A stretch of 5,804 bases of DNA from an uncultured Mycoplasmatota bacterium (GCA_948469295.1 CAOKLK010000050.1:1-5804), one strand, 5' to 3'. Positions 1-5,804 are shown, numbered from the stretch's first letter. Numbers and translations: made by a program. Notes: a model not told the origin generated them from the sequence alone.

Positions 1-9
1 GCTCTTCAT
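1..9 (-). CDS. Possible start of the next operon gene (three codons only)
   Basis: The secY stop codon overlaps an ATG in the arrangement TAATG, and the three codons that remain before the window edge read Met-Lys-Ser. A GAAGG-like purine stretch lies about 11 nt upstream, inside the last codons of secY. The same TAATG overlap is used at the rpmC/rpsQ junction in this window, so a coupled gene here is plausible. In many bacteria adk, map or infA follows secY, but three residues cannot tell them apart and a chance ATG is possible. Confidence 0.3.
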
Positions 10-1280
10 TATTTTCTCGCCCTTCTTTTTTGATAGCTTCTACTTACTAAACCACTTTCTATTTGTTTGTAAGTTTCAATTGCTACTCCTACGACAATTA
101 AGATACCTGTTCCTCCAATGGAAACAGAACTTGGTAAGTTTGTTAGCATTGACATTAATACTGGCATTCCTGCTAATACGCAAAGGAATAAAGATCCAAC
201 TGCTGTCAATCTACCAATGGATTTACTTATAAATTTTGTAGTTTCGATTCCAGGTCTAACGCCAGGAATGTATGCACCTCTTCCATTTAAATCTTTACTC
301 ATATCTTCTGGATTCATAACCATAAAGGTATAGAAATATCCGAAGAAGAAGATTAATAAGATGTAAAGAATAAATCCTGTTGGAGTTGTATAAAGAATAT
401 ATTTATTAATAAAATCAATTGCTGCGTCACTTTTTATTAAGGAAGCAATTACAGACGGAATTGTTAAAAACATTGATGCAAATATGACAGGAATTACTCC
501 AGCTGAATTGATTTTAATTGGTAAATAACTTTGTTCTTTTCCATAAGCACTTGTTGTACGGTTGGAATATTGAATTGGAATTCTTCTTTCTGCTAAAGTT
601 ACCCAAATAATTCCAACAATTACAAGAATGTAGACTAAGATGAATAAAACAAATAAACTGATTCCCAAAGGAAGTGCAAAGGCTCCATTGATAAATGTTG
701 TATAAGCTCCTGTAAAAATACTTGGAAGACTTAATAATATACCAGCCATAATTAGTAGGCTTTGTCCATTTCCAATTCCTTTGTTGGTCATTTGATCTCC
801 TAACCATAATAGGAAAGCTGTTCCAGCAGTCATAACTAAAGATATTTTTAATAAGGTCGCTGCATCGGAAACATTTAAATAAAATACGGTAATTGCGTAA
901 CTTTGAATAAATGCTAAAATGATTCCTAAATATCTTGTAATTCTATTAATTTTTTGACGTCCAACATATCCTTGATCTTTCAATTCTTTGAAATAGGGAA
1001 TGATGTCCATTTGTAATAGCTGAGTAATAATAGAGGCTGTGATATAAGGACTGACACCAAGAGCAAAGATTGAAAAACTTCTAAGTCCTCCACCACTCAT
1101 TAGGTTAAATATTTCTAAAAAACCTAATTCTTTGTACATTGTATTTACCCAAGGAATTGCCCAAGAAATAGTAATACTTGTTCCTAAGCAAAAGATTCCT
1201 AAAGCAAATAAGGTGAAGTATATTCTTTTTCGTAAATCTTTATTTTCTTTGGTGAATAGTTTTTTTATCCCCTTAATCAT
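9..1280 (-). CDS. secY: SecY, protein translocase channel subunit
   Basis: SecY forms the pore of the SecYEG translocon in the cytoplasmic membrane, passing unfolded secretory proteins outward and membrane segments sideways into the bilayer. The 423-residue product has the family's usual length and about ten hydrophobic segments, roughly at 20-39, 71-91, 115-136, 143-161, 173-193, 204-228, 258-281, 302-321, 356-377 and 386-404. The plug region with SGGGLRSFSIFALGVSPYI is at 62-80. The cytoplasmic loop with ERRIPIQYSNR starts at 231. The IPGVRPG loop at 338-344 carries Arg342, matching the functionally essential Arg357 of E. coli. The C-terminus is basic. The ATG is preceded by GAGGTGA with a 6 nt spacer, and the rplO stop lies one base upstream, so the two are coupled. 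Nothing looks broken. Identification is near certain. Confidence 0.98.
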   Translation of the reverse strand: MIKGIKKLFTKENKDLRKRIYFTLFALGIFCLGTSITISWAIPWVNTMYKELGFLEIFNLMSGGGLRSFSIFALGVSPYITASIITQLLQMDIIPYFKELKDQGYVGRQKINRITRYLGIILAFIQSYAITVFYLNVSDAATLLKISLVMTAGTAFLLWLGDQMTNKGIGNGQSLLIMAGILLSLPSIFTGAYTTFINGAFALPLGISLFVLFILVYILVIVGIIWVTLAERRIPIQYSNRTTSAYGKEQSYLPIKINSAGVIPVIFASMFLTIPSVIASLIKSDAAIDFINKYILYTTPTGFILYILLIFFFGYFYTFMVMNPEDMSKDLNGRGAYIPGVRPGIETTKFISKSIGRLTAVGSLFLCVLAGMPVLMSMLTNLPSSVSIGGTGILIVVGVAIETYKQIESGLVSRSYQKRRARK

Positions 1281-1281
1281 A

Positions 1282-1725
1282 CTAGATCACCTCAGTTTTA
1301 CCACCAGCAGCTTCAATTTTTGTAACAGCTGTGCTAGAGAATCTTTGGGCTTTTACTGTTAATTTTTTCTCTAACTCACCATTTGCTAACACTTTGATTC
1401 CGCTAAGTTGTTTTTTGATAATTCCTCTTTCTTTTAAAATTTCTGGAGTTACTGTATCTCCATCATTAAAGAATGTGTTTAAATCACTTAAATTGATGGT
1501 TGCATATTTTGTTTCAAATCTTTTGTTGTTAAATCCTCTTTTTGGAATTCTTCTATATAAAGGAGATTGTCCACCTTGGAACCAAGCACTGATACTTACT
1601 CCACTTCTAGCTTTTTGACCTTTTTGTCCACGAGTAGATGTTTTACCCATTCCAGAACCAGGTCCACGTCCAACTATTTTTTTTCTTTTTTGTTCTTTTG
1701 TTTTTGGTAAACTTTCTAATTTCAT
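1282..1725 (-). CDS. rplO: Large-subunit ribosomal protein L15 (uL15)
   Basis: L15 is a late-assembly protein of the 50S subunit that threads a long basic N-terminal arm into 23S rRNA. The 147-residue product has the usual length. The glycine- and lysine-rich arm runs over about 14-45, with GRGPGSGMGK at 19-28 and RGQKGQKARSG at 32-42. It is followed by WFQGGQSPLYRRIPKRGF at 48-65. The C-terminal globular part contains KVLANGELEKKLTVKAQRFS at 111-130 and the terminal EAAGGKTEVI. The arm carries the SGVSISAWF variant rather than the SGGGVRPGF form I recall from Bacillus. The start is one base after the rpsE stop, and its AGGAG lies inside the last rpsE codons, which implies coupled translation. 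The rpmD gene that normally sits just upstream is absent. Confidence 0.98.
   Translation of the reverse strand: MKLESLPKTKEQKRKKIVGRGPGSGMGKTSTRGQKGQKARSGVSISAWFQGGQSPLYRRIPKRGFNNKRFETKYATINLSDLNTFFNDGDTVTPEILKERGIIKKQLSGIKVLANGELEKKLTVKAQRFSSTAVTKIEAAGGKTEVI
1287..1293 (-). promoter_or_regulatory. Ribosome binding site of secY
   Basis: GAGGTGA lies 6 nt before the secY ATG and inside the final rplO codons. The rplO stop falls in the spacer, so terminating ribosomes end almost on the secY start. This fits translational coupling of the last two genes. Confidence 0.8.
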
Positions 1726-1726
1726 A

Positions 1727-2230
1727 TTATAACTCCTCTACTTTCAAACCACGTAAAGCAGCAATTTTAGCAGGTGTTCTCATAGATTTTAACGCTTCTA
1801 ATGTAGCTTTTGCAACATTCACTTGAGTATTTGATCCCAATGATTTTGAAACGATATCTTTTATTCCAGCAAGTTCTAAAACAGCACGAGCAGCTCCACC
1901 AGCGATAACTCCTGTACCAGCTTTCGCAGGTTTTACTAATACTATAGCACGTCCTACTTTTCCAGTAGCTTCATGAGGAATTGTACGATTATCGATAAGA
2001 GAAACACGAACTACATTTTTATTAGCTGCTTGCGTTGCTTTGGCAATAGCTTCTTGAACTTCGTTGGCTTTTCCATTTCCAAGCCCTACAAGTCCACGAC
2101 GATTTCCAACAACAACAGTTGCTAAGAAACGAAAGTGTCTTCCACCTTTGGTTACTTTTGTGACACGACTTACAGAAATAACTTTTTCTTCTAGTAATTT
2201 CTTTTTTGTGTCTGTATATTGTTTTGGCAT
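1727..2230 (-). CDS. rpsE: Small-subunit ribosomal protein S5 (uS5)
   Basis: S5 sits on the back of the 30S subunit near the mRNA entry site and contributes to decoding accuracy. Mutations in its N-terminal loop can give spectinomycin resistance. The 167-residue product is normal in length. The N-terminal RNA-binding domain covers about 14-80, with the loop VTKGGRHFRF at 26-35 and VVVGNRRGLVGLGNGKANEV at 39-58. The C-terminal domain has TIPHEATGKVG at 83-93, GTGVIAGGAARAVLELAGI at 105-123 and SKSLGSNT at 128-135. The loop keeps the Lys-Gly-Gly-Arg of the family, so there is no obvious sign of a resistance change. The position after G42 is Asn where Asp is usual. The ATG follows TAAGGAGG with a 6 nt spacer, in which the TAA is the rplR stop. 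Confidence 0.98.
   Translation of the reverse strand: MPKQYTDTKKKLLEEKVISVSRVTKVTKGGRHFRFLATVVVGNRRGLVGLGNGKANEVQEAIAKATQAANKNVVRVSLIDNRTIPHEATGKVGRAIVLVKPAKAGTGVIAGGAARAVLELAGIKDIVSKSLGSNTQVNVAKATLEALKSMRTPAKIAALRGLKVEEL
1733..1737 (-). promoter_or_regulatory. Ribosome binding site of rplO within rpsE
   Basis: AGGAG is made by the Glu-Glu codons at the end of rpsE and sits 7 nt before the rplO ATG. It shows that rplO follows rpsE directly as a functional junction, with no room for or trace of rpmD. Confidence 0.8.
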
Positions 2231-2241
2231 AACTTTCCTCC

Positions 2242-2598
2242 TTAAAATTCTAGTCCGTTTTCACGTGCAGAATTTGCTAATGCTTCTACACGTCCATGAT
2301 AAAGGTATCCACCTCTATCAAAAACGACTTTTGTAATTTTTAATTTTTTGCATTTTTCAGCAATATCTTTGCCTACTAATTTTGCACCTTCAATGTTTCC
2401 ACCATTATTTAGTTTAAGGGCAATACTAGATGAACTTGCTAAAGTTTTGCCAATTTCATCATCAATTACTTGAACATAAATTTCTTTGTTTGAACGATAT
2501 ACATTAAGTCTAGGCATAGTTGCAGTACCAGAAATATTTTTTCTGATTCTTGCATGACGTCTTAGTCTTAAATCGTTTCTTGATTCTTTCTTTATCAT
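2242..2598 (-). CDS. rplR: Large-subunit ribosomal protein L18 (uL18)
   Basis: L18 binds 5S rRNA and, with L5, helps to dock it in the central protuberance of the 50S subunit. The product has 118 residues, typical for the family. It opens with a basic stretch ([16 protein letters not shown], 11-26) and continues with [19 protein letters not shown] at 29-47. It ends with the strongly conserved [18 protein letters not shown] (91-108) and ARENGLEF. The ending resembles Bacilli and Mollicutes proteins as I remember them. The ATG lies 6 nt after GGAGG, whose first G is also the last base of the rplF stop codon. L5, the other 5S rRNA-binding protein, is encoded upstream in the same operon. Confidence 0.98.
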   Translation of the reverse strand: MIKKESRNDLRLRRHARIRKNISGTATMPRLNVYRSNKEIYVQVIDDEIGKTLASSSSIALKLNNGGNIEGAKLVGKDIAEKCKKLKITKVVFDRGGYLYHGRVEALANSARENGLEF

Positions 2599-2608
2599 AT
2601 TTACCCTC

Positions 2609-3148
2609 CTACTTTGCAGCTTTCTTTCCTTCTTTACGTCTAATATGTTCGCCTTTATAACGAATTCCTTTTCCTTTATAAGGTTCTGGACTTCTTATTT
2701 CACGAATTTTAGCCGCAAATTCAGATACTTTTTGTTTATCAATTCCAGATAATGAAATTTCATTGGCATTTACTAATTCTACTGAAATTCCTTCTGGACA
2801 AATTCTTTCTACTGGATGAGAAAATCCTGCATTGATTGAAATTTTATTTCCTGCAACATTGAAACGATATCCTACTCCAACTATTTCTAGATTTTTTGTA
2901 TATCCTGCACTTACTCCAATCAACATATTATTTATTAATGCATTGGTTGTTCCTACAACAACATTTGCTCTTTTAATATTTTTTACTTCTTTTGTTATAA
3001 GTGTGTTATCTACTACTTCTACTTGAACTAGTGGATCAACACTTAAGTTAAGAGTTCCTTTGGCACCTTTTACTGTAACTTCTTGATTTTGAATATCAAC
3101 TGTAACGCCATCAGGAATCGTAAGTTTTCTTTTTCCAATTCTACTCAT
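2609..3148 (-). CDS. rplF: Large-subunit ribosomal protein L6 (uL6)
   Basis: L6 is a two-domain 50S protein near the factor-binding site and the sarcin-ricin loop. The 179-residue product has the expected length and start ([15 protein letters not shown]). The two tandem L6 folds are roughly 10-82 and 83-170. The family signature [11 protein letters not shown] is at 154-164, and the tail ends with [10 protein letters not shown]. In the first domain the segment [14 protein letters not shown] (66-79) has Asn69 where I recall an Arg in most relatives, a small departure. The ATG follows TAAGGA with a short spacer, the TAA being the rpsH stop, so S8 and L6 translation are probably coupled. Confidence 0.98.
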   Translation of the reverse strand: MSRIGKRKLTIPDGVTVDIQNQEVTVKGAKGTLNLSVDPLVQVEVVDNTLITKEVKNIKRANVVVGTTNALINNMLIGVSAGYTKNLEIVGVGYRFNVAGNKISINAGFSHPVERICPEGISVELVNANEISLSGIDKQKVSEFAAKIREIRSPEPYKGKGIRYKGEHIRRKEGKKAAK

Positions 3149-3157
3149 AGATTTTCC

Positions 3158-3553
3158 TTACCAAATATAGGCAAGTACTTCGCCTCCTAACTTCGCTTTT
3201 CTTGCTTCTTTATCTGTCATAAGACCTTTTGAAGTAGAAATAATTGCTATTCCAAGACCGTTTAGTACGTGAGGAATTTCATCACACGATGCATAAACAC
3301 GTAAGCCAGATTTACTGATTCTTTTTAGTCCAGTAATAACACGCTCTTTCTTTTCTCCATATTTTAAAGTTAAGGTTAGTTTGTCTCCTTTAATGTTTTT
3401 TTCATAAGCAAGATCACTAATATATCCTTCTTTTTTTAGAATTTCAGCAATTCCTAAAGTCATTTTTGTTCCAATAACTTCTACTGTATCATATTTTAAT
3501 TGATTTGCATTACGTATGCGTGTAAGCATATCGGCAATTTTATCTGCTACCAT
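3158..3553 (-). CDS. rpsH: Small-subunit ribosomal protein S8 (uS8)
   Basis: S8 is a primary 16S rRNA-binding protein that organises the central domain of the 30S subunit. In E. coli it also represses its own operon. I chose the ATG at 3553 ([17 protein letters not shown]), giving 131 residues, the family norm. An in-frame TTG 27 nt upstream would add nine residues that do not look like S8 and would be read through the Shine-Dalgarno sequence. The N-terminal domain includes [11 protein letters not shown] (7-17) and EILKKEGYI (37-45). The C-terminal RNA-binding signature [20 protein letters not shown] is at 99-118. Ser82 replaces the common Pro in the ISKPGLRVY segment. The protein ends in Trp, encoded by TGG. 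Confidence 0.97.
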   Translation of the reverse strand: MVADKIADMLTRIRNANQLKYDTVEVIGTKMTLGIAEILKKEGYISDLAYEKNIKGDKLTLTLKYGEKKERVITGLKRISKSGLRVYASCDEIPHVLNGLGIAIISTSKGLMTDKEARKAKLGGEVLAYIW

Positions 3554-3564
3554 ATTAATTAATT

Positions 3565-3572
3565 CCTCCTTT
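3565..3572 (-). promoter_or_regulatory. Ribosome binding site deciding the rpsH start
   Basis: AAAGGAGG precedes the ATG at 3553 with an 11 nt AT-only spacer, the longest spacer in this window. It argues against the upstream in-frame TTG at 3580 as the S8 start. Confidence 0.8.
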
Positions 3573-3573
3573 C

Positions 3574-3759
3574 CTACCAACTAGCTTTTTTCATGCCTGG
3601 AATTTGTCCTCTATTTGCTAGCTCTCTAAAGCAAATACGGCATAATTTGTATTTACGAAGGACACCATGGGGTCTTCCGCATCTTTCACAACGAGTATAA
3701 GCACGTGATGAGAATTTTGCTTTTCTTTGTTGTTTCACTTTTAAACTTGTTCTTGCCAT
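3574..3759 (-). CDS. rpsN: Small-subunit ribosomal protein S14, zinc-binding short form (uS14)
   Basis: S14 sits in the head of the 30S subunit and is needed for its late assembly. The 61-residue product is the short zinc-dependent type, with CERC at 24-27 and CRIC at 40-43 forming a CxxC...CxxC ribbon. The long zinc-free type found in enterobacteria has about 100 residues and lacks these cysteines. The conserved ending [11 protein letters not shown] is complete. This form is usual in Bacillota, where some genomes also carry a zinc-free paralogue used under zinc starvation. Any such copy would lie outside this window. The ATG follows TAAGGAGG, in which the TAA is the rplE stop, with a 9 nt spacer. 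Confidence 0.98.
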   Translation of the reverse strand: MARTSLKVKQQRKAKFSSRAYTRCERCGRPHGVLRKYKLCRICFRELANRGQIPGMKKASW

Positions 3760-3773
3760 AGTTATTGTCCTCC

Positions 3774-4313
3774 TTAATTTCTAAAAGGCATTTTGAAAGC
3801 TTTTAATAGACTTTCTGCCTCTTTATTGGTATTGGCTGTTGTAACAAATACAATATCCATCCCTCTAATTTTTAAAATGTTATCATATTCTATTTCTGGA
3901 AAAATTAGTTGTTCTTTAATTCCTAAAGTGTAGTTTCCATGTCCATCAAATGATGTTTTGGAAATTCCTCTAAAATCTCTTACACGAGGAAGAGCAATAT
4001 GAATTAACTTTTCCATGAAGTAATACATTTTTTCTCCCCGTAGGGTAACTTTAACTCCAATGGTTTGGCCTTCTCTTAATTTGAATCCTGCAATTGATTT
4101 ACGTGCTTTGGTTACTACAGCTTTTTGTCCAGTAATTGTTTCTAAATCTTTTAGGGCAGCTTCGATGAATTTTTCTTCTCTTGCTCCTTCTCCTACCCCC
4201 ATATTGATGACAATTTTCTCTAGTTTTGGGACTTGCATTACTGTTTTGTATTCATATTCTTTCATTAGTTCGCTAATGATTTTTTCTTTATATAATGTTT
4301 TTAAATTACTCAT
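3774..4313 (-). CDS. rplE: Large-subunit ribosomal protein L5 (uL5)
   Basis: L5 binds 5S rRNA in the central protuberance of the 50S subunit and touches the P-site tRNA elbow. I chose the ATG at 4313, giving 179 residues as in most bacteria ([12 protein letters not shown]). A GTG four codons upstream is in frame, but it lies within the GTGGGTGA that serves as Shine-Dalgarno sequence. Conserved segments are [19 protein letters not shown] at 25-43, [20 protein letters not shown] at 60-79, [11 protein letters not shown] at 108-118 and the ending FKMPFRN. A short perfect hairpin overlaps codons 12-18 and is listed separately. The gene lies 15 nt after rplX and 14 nt before rpsN. Confidence 0.98.
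   Translation of the reverse strand: MSNLKTLYKEKIISELMKEYEYKTVMQVPKLEKIVINMGVGEGAREEKFIEAALKDLETITGQKAVVTKARKSIAGFKLREGQTIGVKVTLRGEKMYYFMEKLIHIALPRVRDFRGISKTSFDGHGNYTLGIKEQLIFPEIEYDNILKIRGMDIVFVTTANTNKEAESLLKAFKMPFRN
4262..4279 (-). other. Perfect 7-bp stem with CGAA loop near the start of rplE
   Basis: In the mRNA sense UCAUUAG and CUAAUGA pair around a four-base CGAA loop, at nucleotides 35-52 of rplE. The structure is seen directly. A role in initiation or S8 feedback is only a guess, because it lacks the bulged core that I know from the E. coli S8 site. It may be chance in AT-rich coding sequence. Confidence 0.35.
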
Positions 4314-4317
4314 ATTT

Positions 4318-4323
4318 TCACCC
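4318..4323 (-). promoter_or_regulatory. Ribosome binding site deciding the rplE start
   Basis: GGGTGA lies 4 nt before the ATG at 4313 and can pair with the 3' part of the usual anti-Shine-Dalgarno sequence. It includes part of the in-frame GTG at 4325, which makes that GTG unlikely as a start. Confidence 0.65.
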
Positions 4324-4328
4324 ACTAA

Positions 4329-4589
4329 CTAATCTTTCTTTTCTTTCTTAGTTTTTTCTTTCACTGTTGTATTTTCTATTTTTTTAACGTTAGATACATG
4401 AATTGGGGCACTCATTTCGATGATACCACCAGTTTGGTTCATTCCATTTGGTTTCACGTGTTTTTTTACAATGTTAATTCCTTCAACAATTACACGATCT
4501 TCCTTTTTTAATGTTTTTGTAACCATTCCAGTTTTTCCTCTATCTTTTCCGGCAATGATTTTTACGTTATCTCCAACTTTTATTTTCAT
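4329..4589 (-). CDS. rplX: Large-subunit ribosomal protein L24 (uL24) with short, altered C-terminus
   Basis: L24 initiates 50S assembly by binding near the 5' end of 23S rRNA and later lies at the peptide exit tunnel. The N-terminal KOW fold is intact, with [20 protein letters not shown] at 4-23. It is followed by [16 protein letters not shown] at 33-48 and [15 protein letters not shown] at 54-68. After that point the family normally continues for about 30 residues (Pro-Thr-Arg-Val-Gly-Tyr, then a Gly-Lys-Lys-Val-Arg segment). Here only 18 residues remain, nearly all Lys, Glu and Thr, giving 86 in total against about 100-105. I see no remnant of the missing part in other frames before the next gene, so this looks like a replaced tail rather than a fresh frameshift. 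GGAGG lies 6 nt before the ATG. Confidence 0.95.
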   Translation of the reverse strand: MKIKVGDNVKIIAGKDRGKTGMVTKTLKKEDRVIVEGINIVKKHVKPNGMNQTGGIIEMSAPIHVSNVKKIENTTVKEKTKKEKKD

Positions 4590-4599
4590 ATGTATCCTC

Positions 4600-4968
4600 C
4601 TATAGTACTTCTGGTGCTAGAGATACAATTTTCATGAATTCTTTTTCACGTAATTCTCTTGCAACAGGTCCTAGTACTCTTGTTCCAATTGGAGTTTTAT
4701 CATCTTTGATCAATACGCATGCATTGTCATCAAATTTGATATAACTTCCATCTTTTCTTCTAACGCCTTCTACAGTTCTTACGATAACTGCTTTTACTAC
4801 ACGTCCCTTTTTCATATTACTATTTGGGATAGCTTTTTTTACAGTACATACTACGATGTCTCCAATATTCGCAGTCTTTTTATAACTTCCACCTAAACAT
4901 TTAATTACTAAAACTTCTCTTGCTCCTGTATTATCAGCAACTTTAAGTCTTGATTCTTGCATTACCAT
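4600..4968 (-). CDS. rplN: Large-subunit ribosomal protein L14 (uL14)
   Basis: L14 lies at the subunit interface of the 50S particle, contacts 16S rRNA in an intersubunit bridge, and is the docking site of the silencing factor RsfS where that exists. The 122-residue product has the standard length and start: [18 protein letters not shown] aligns end to end with the family. The signature [20 protein letters not shown] (60-79) continues into DDNACVLI. The ending is [12 protein letters not shown] second in-frame ATG two codons downstream would sit 13 nt from GGAGG, whereas the chosen one sits 7 nt away, so the longer start is preferred. The upstream rpsQ stop shares its G with the Shine-Dalgarno sequence. 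Confidence 0.98.
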   Translation of the reverse strand: MVMQESRLKVADNTGAREVLVIKCLGGSYKKTANIGDIVVCTVKKAIPNSNMKKGRVVKAVIVRTVEGVRRKDGSYIKFDDNACVLIKDDKTPIGTRVLGPVARELREKEFMKIVSLAPEVL

Positions 4969-4979
4969 AAGATTACCTC

Positions 4980-5237
4980 CTATAGAATTACAGCTTCAAT
5001 TAGAACAGTAACAAGTTCATATCTTTTGGTTTTTGATAATGGTCTTGTACTTCTAATTTTTACTGTATCTCCAACTTTTGCAATATTTTTTTCATCATGA
5101 GCTGTATATTTTTTCGAATATTTTACTCTTTTTCCGTATAGGGGATGTTTTTTGTGGGTTTCAACTAAAACAGTAATGGTTTTATCATTTTTGGCACTAA
5201 CAACTTTACCAATTAATTCTGATCTTTTTGATTCCAT
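4980..5237 (-). CDS. rpsQ: Small-subunit ribosomal protein S17 (uS17)
   Basis: S17 is a primary 16S rRNA-binding protein of OB-fold type that helps to assemble the 5' and central domains of the 30S subunit. The 85-residue product is typical in length. It shows [20 protein letters not shown] at 10-29, [19 protein letters not shown] at 31-49 and the signature [18 protein letters not shown] at 56-73. The start codon overlaps the rpmC stop by one base (TAATG). Its GGAGG, 9 nt upstream, is formed by the last Gly-Gly codons of rpmC, which implies coupled translation. No anomalies are seen. Confidence 0.98.
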   Translation of the reverse strand: MESKRSELIGKVVSAKNDKTITVLVETHKKHPLYGKRVKYSKKYTAHDEKNIAKVGDTVKIRSTRPLSKTKRYELVTVLIEAVIL

Positions 5238-5446
5238 TATTTGTTACCTCCCTCAGTCTCTTGTTTCATTTCATTTAAAACTGTCATCATGCGAGCTACA
5301 TCTTTTTTGATTGCATCCATTTTACTTGGCTTTTCTAAAGTTCCTGTAGCTGCTTTCATTCTTAAATCTAATAATTCACTTTTTGAATCTTTGATTTTTC
5401 TTTCGATTTCCTCTCTCGATAACTTTCTTATTTCACTAGCTTTCAA
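5237..5446 (-). CDS. rpmC: Large-subunit ribosomal protein L29 (uL29), probable TTG start
   Basis: L29 is a small two-helix hairpin protein next to the peptide exit tunnel, where it forms part of the docking site for trigger factor and SRP. I place the start at the TTG at 5446, giving 69 residues that begin [15 protein letters not shown], the family's usual opening. A GGTGA lies 5 nt before it. An in-frame ATG at 5461 would add Met-Val-Val-Ile-Leu, which is unusual for L29, and lacks a Shine-Dalgarno sequence; it remains the alternative. The helices cover about 8-35 and 42-62, with [16 protein letters not shown] (about 27-42) spanning the turn. The gene overlaps the end of rplP by 11 bases. 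Confidence 0.93.
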   Translation of the reverse strand: MKASEIRKLSREEIERKIKDSKSELLDLRMKAATGTLEKPSKMDAIKKDVARMMTVLNEMKQETEGGNK

Positions 5447-5804
5447 GAGAATCACCACCATTCATGTCGTCTTTTTTCACGAATTTGCATTTTACTGGAA
5501 GCTTGTGAGATGCAAGACGTAAAGCTTCTCTTGCAATTTCTTCACTAACGCCTGAAACTTCAAACATAATTTTTCCAGTTTTTACTACTGCAACCCATTC
5601 TTCTACACTACCTTTACCTTTACCTTGACGTGTTTCTAATGGTTTTCTCGTTCTTGCTAAATGTGGGAAAATATTGATATAAACTTTTCCTCCACGTTTC
5701 ATATAACGTGTCATTGCAATACGGGCTGCTTCTATTTGACGTGCTGTAATATAGTTTCCTTCTTTGGCCATTAAACCATATTCACCAAAATGCAATTCTG
5801 TATT
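5436..5804 (-). CDS. rplP: Large-subunit ribosomal protein L16 (uL16), N-terminus outside window
   Basis: L16 is a late-assembling 50S protein that helps to place the A-site tRNA and the elbow of helix 38. The frame is open to the window edge and 122 residues are visible. Alignment from memory with E. coli L16 suggests about 22 N-terminal residues lie outside, so the TTG at 5795 is not the start. Conserved parts are [20 protein letters not shown] (window residues 19-38), [20 protein letters not shown] (about 54-73) and [17 protein letters not shown]. In the usual Arg-Met-Gly motif the Met is Gln (codon CAA at 5627-5625). The Arg aligned with E. coli Arg81, which is hydroxylated there, is kept. 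[10 protein letters not shown] resembles Mollicutes and Bacilli relatives. Its last codons supply the rpmC ribosome binding site. Confidence 0.97.
   Translation of the reverse strand, partial: NTELHFGEYGLMAKEGNYITARQIEAARIAMTRYMKRGGKVYINIFPHLARTRKPLETRQGKGKGSVEEWVAVVKTGKIMFEVSGVSEEIAREALRLASHKLPVKCKFVKKDDMNGGDSLES
5452..5456 (-). promoter_or_regulatory. Ribosome binding site supporting the rpmC TTG start
   Basis: GGTGA lies within the Gly-Gly-Asp codons near the end of rplP, 5 nt before the TTG at 5446. The same GGTGA core serves rplE and secY here, which supports the assignment. Confidence 0.6.

Noticed and set aside
118..333. Plus-strand open frame opposite secY
   Set aside because: It has no ribosome binding site and no family resemblance, and it lies wholly opposite a conserved gene. 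Similar plus-strand frames at 1331-1618, 2064-2336 and 4060-4332 are rejected for the same reasons.
514..807. Second minus-strand frame inside secY
   Set aside because: Its product is rich in Asn, Tyr and Trp without recognisable motifs, while the overlapping secY frame is fully conserved.
9..1280. Mycoplasma-type genetic code (TGA as Trp)
   Set aside because: Every Trp codon in the window is TGG and all genes read through without TGA. An AT-rich genome using that code would be expected to show TGA for Trp.
1677..1684. Run of eight A in the mRNA near the start of rplO as a slippage or frameshift site
   Set aside because: It encodes ordinary Lys codons in the basic arm, the frame is intact, and shifted frames offer no conserved product. 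Such runs are expected at this base composition.
3554..3580. Longer S8 beginning at an upstream TTG
   Set aside because: The extra residues would be encoded by the Shine-Dalgarno region and do not match the S8 family.
4314..4325. Longer L5 beginning at GTG
   Set aside because: The GTG is part of the likely ribosome binding site, and the ATG start gives the normal family length.
5793..5795. TTG as the start of L16
   Set aside because: The frame is open upstream to the window edge, and the residues there continue the L16 alignment, so this is an internal Leu codon.
1..5804. Mobile element, CRISPR, defence or other accessory system
   Set aside because: Every stretch is explained by conserved ribosomal protein genes and secY in the usual order, with gaps of 20 nt or less and no repeats.

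Overview
The window is a single, tightly packed stretch of a bacterial spc-type ribosomal protein operon, read entirely from the minus strand. In transcription order it holds rplP (L16, 5' end cut by the window edge), rpmC (L29), rpsQ (S17), rplN (L14), rplX (L24), rplE (L5), rpsN (zinc-type S14), rpsH (S8), rplF (L6), rplR (L18), rpsE (S5), rplO (L15) and secY. A possible next gene begins in the last three codons at the left edge. No intergenic gap exceeds about 20 nt. I see no promoter, terminator, RNA gene, mobile element, repeat array or CRISPR.

Organism: roughly one third G+C by eye, purine-rich coding strand and strong GGAGG ribosome binding sites. The S14 is the short four-cysteine form. 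The L16, L18, L14 and L5 sequences look most like Bacillota, perhaps a Bacilli lineage near the Mollicutes. This is inference from remembered family sequences, not from a tree. All eight Trp codons in the 13 genes are TGG and all stops are TAA or TAG, so there is no sign of TGA recoding, but TGA is absent altogether.

Layout: 5804-4980 carries L16, L29 and S17, which end the S10-type cluster and overlap one another. 4968-2242 carries L14, L24, L5, S14, S8, L6 and L18, separated by 9-20 nt. 2230-9 carries S5, L15 and SecY, each separated by a single base. The usual rpmD (L30) between rpsE and rplO is missing.

Function: the genes supply large- and small-subunit ribosomal proteins in a linked ratio, with secY, the membrane channel for exported and membrane proteins, at the end. 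Six junctions fuse the upstream stop codon to the next Shine-Dalgarno sequence and others overlap outright, which suggests translational coupling. I found no new biological system here. The points worth a second look are the missing L30, an L24 whose C-terminus is replaced by a lysine-rich tail, a Gln in the conserved Arg-Met-Gly motif of L16, and the lack of TGA stops.
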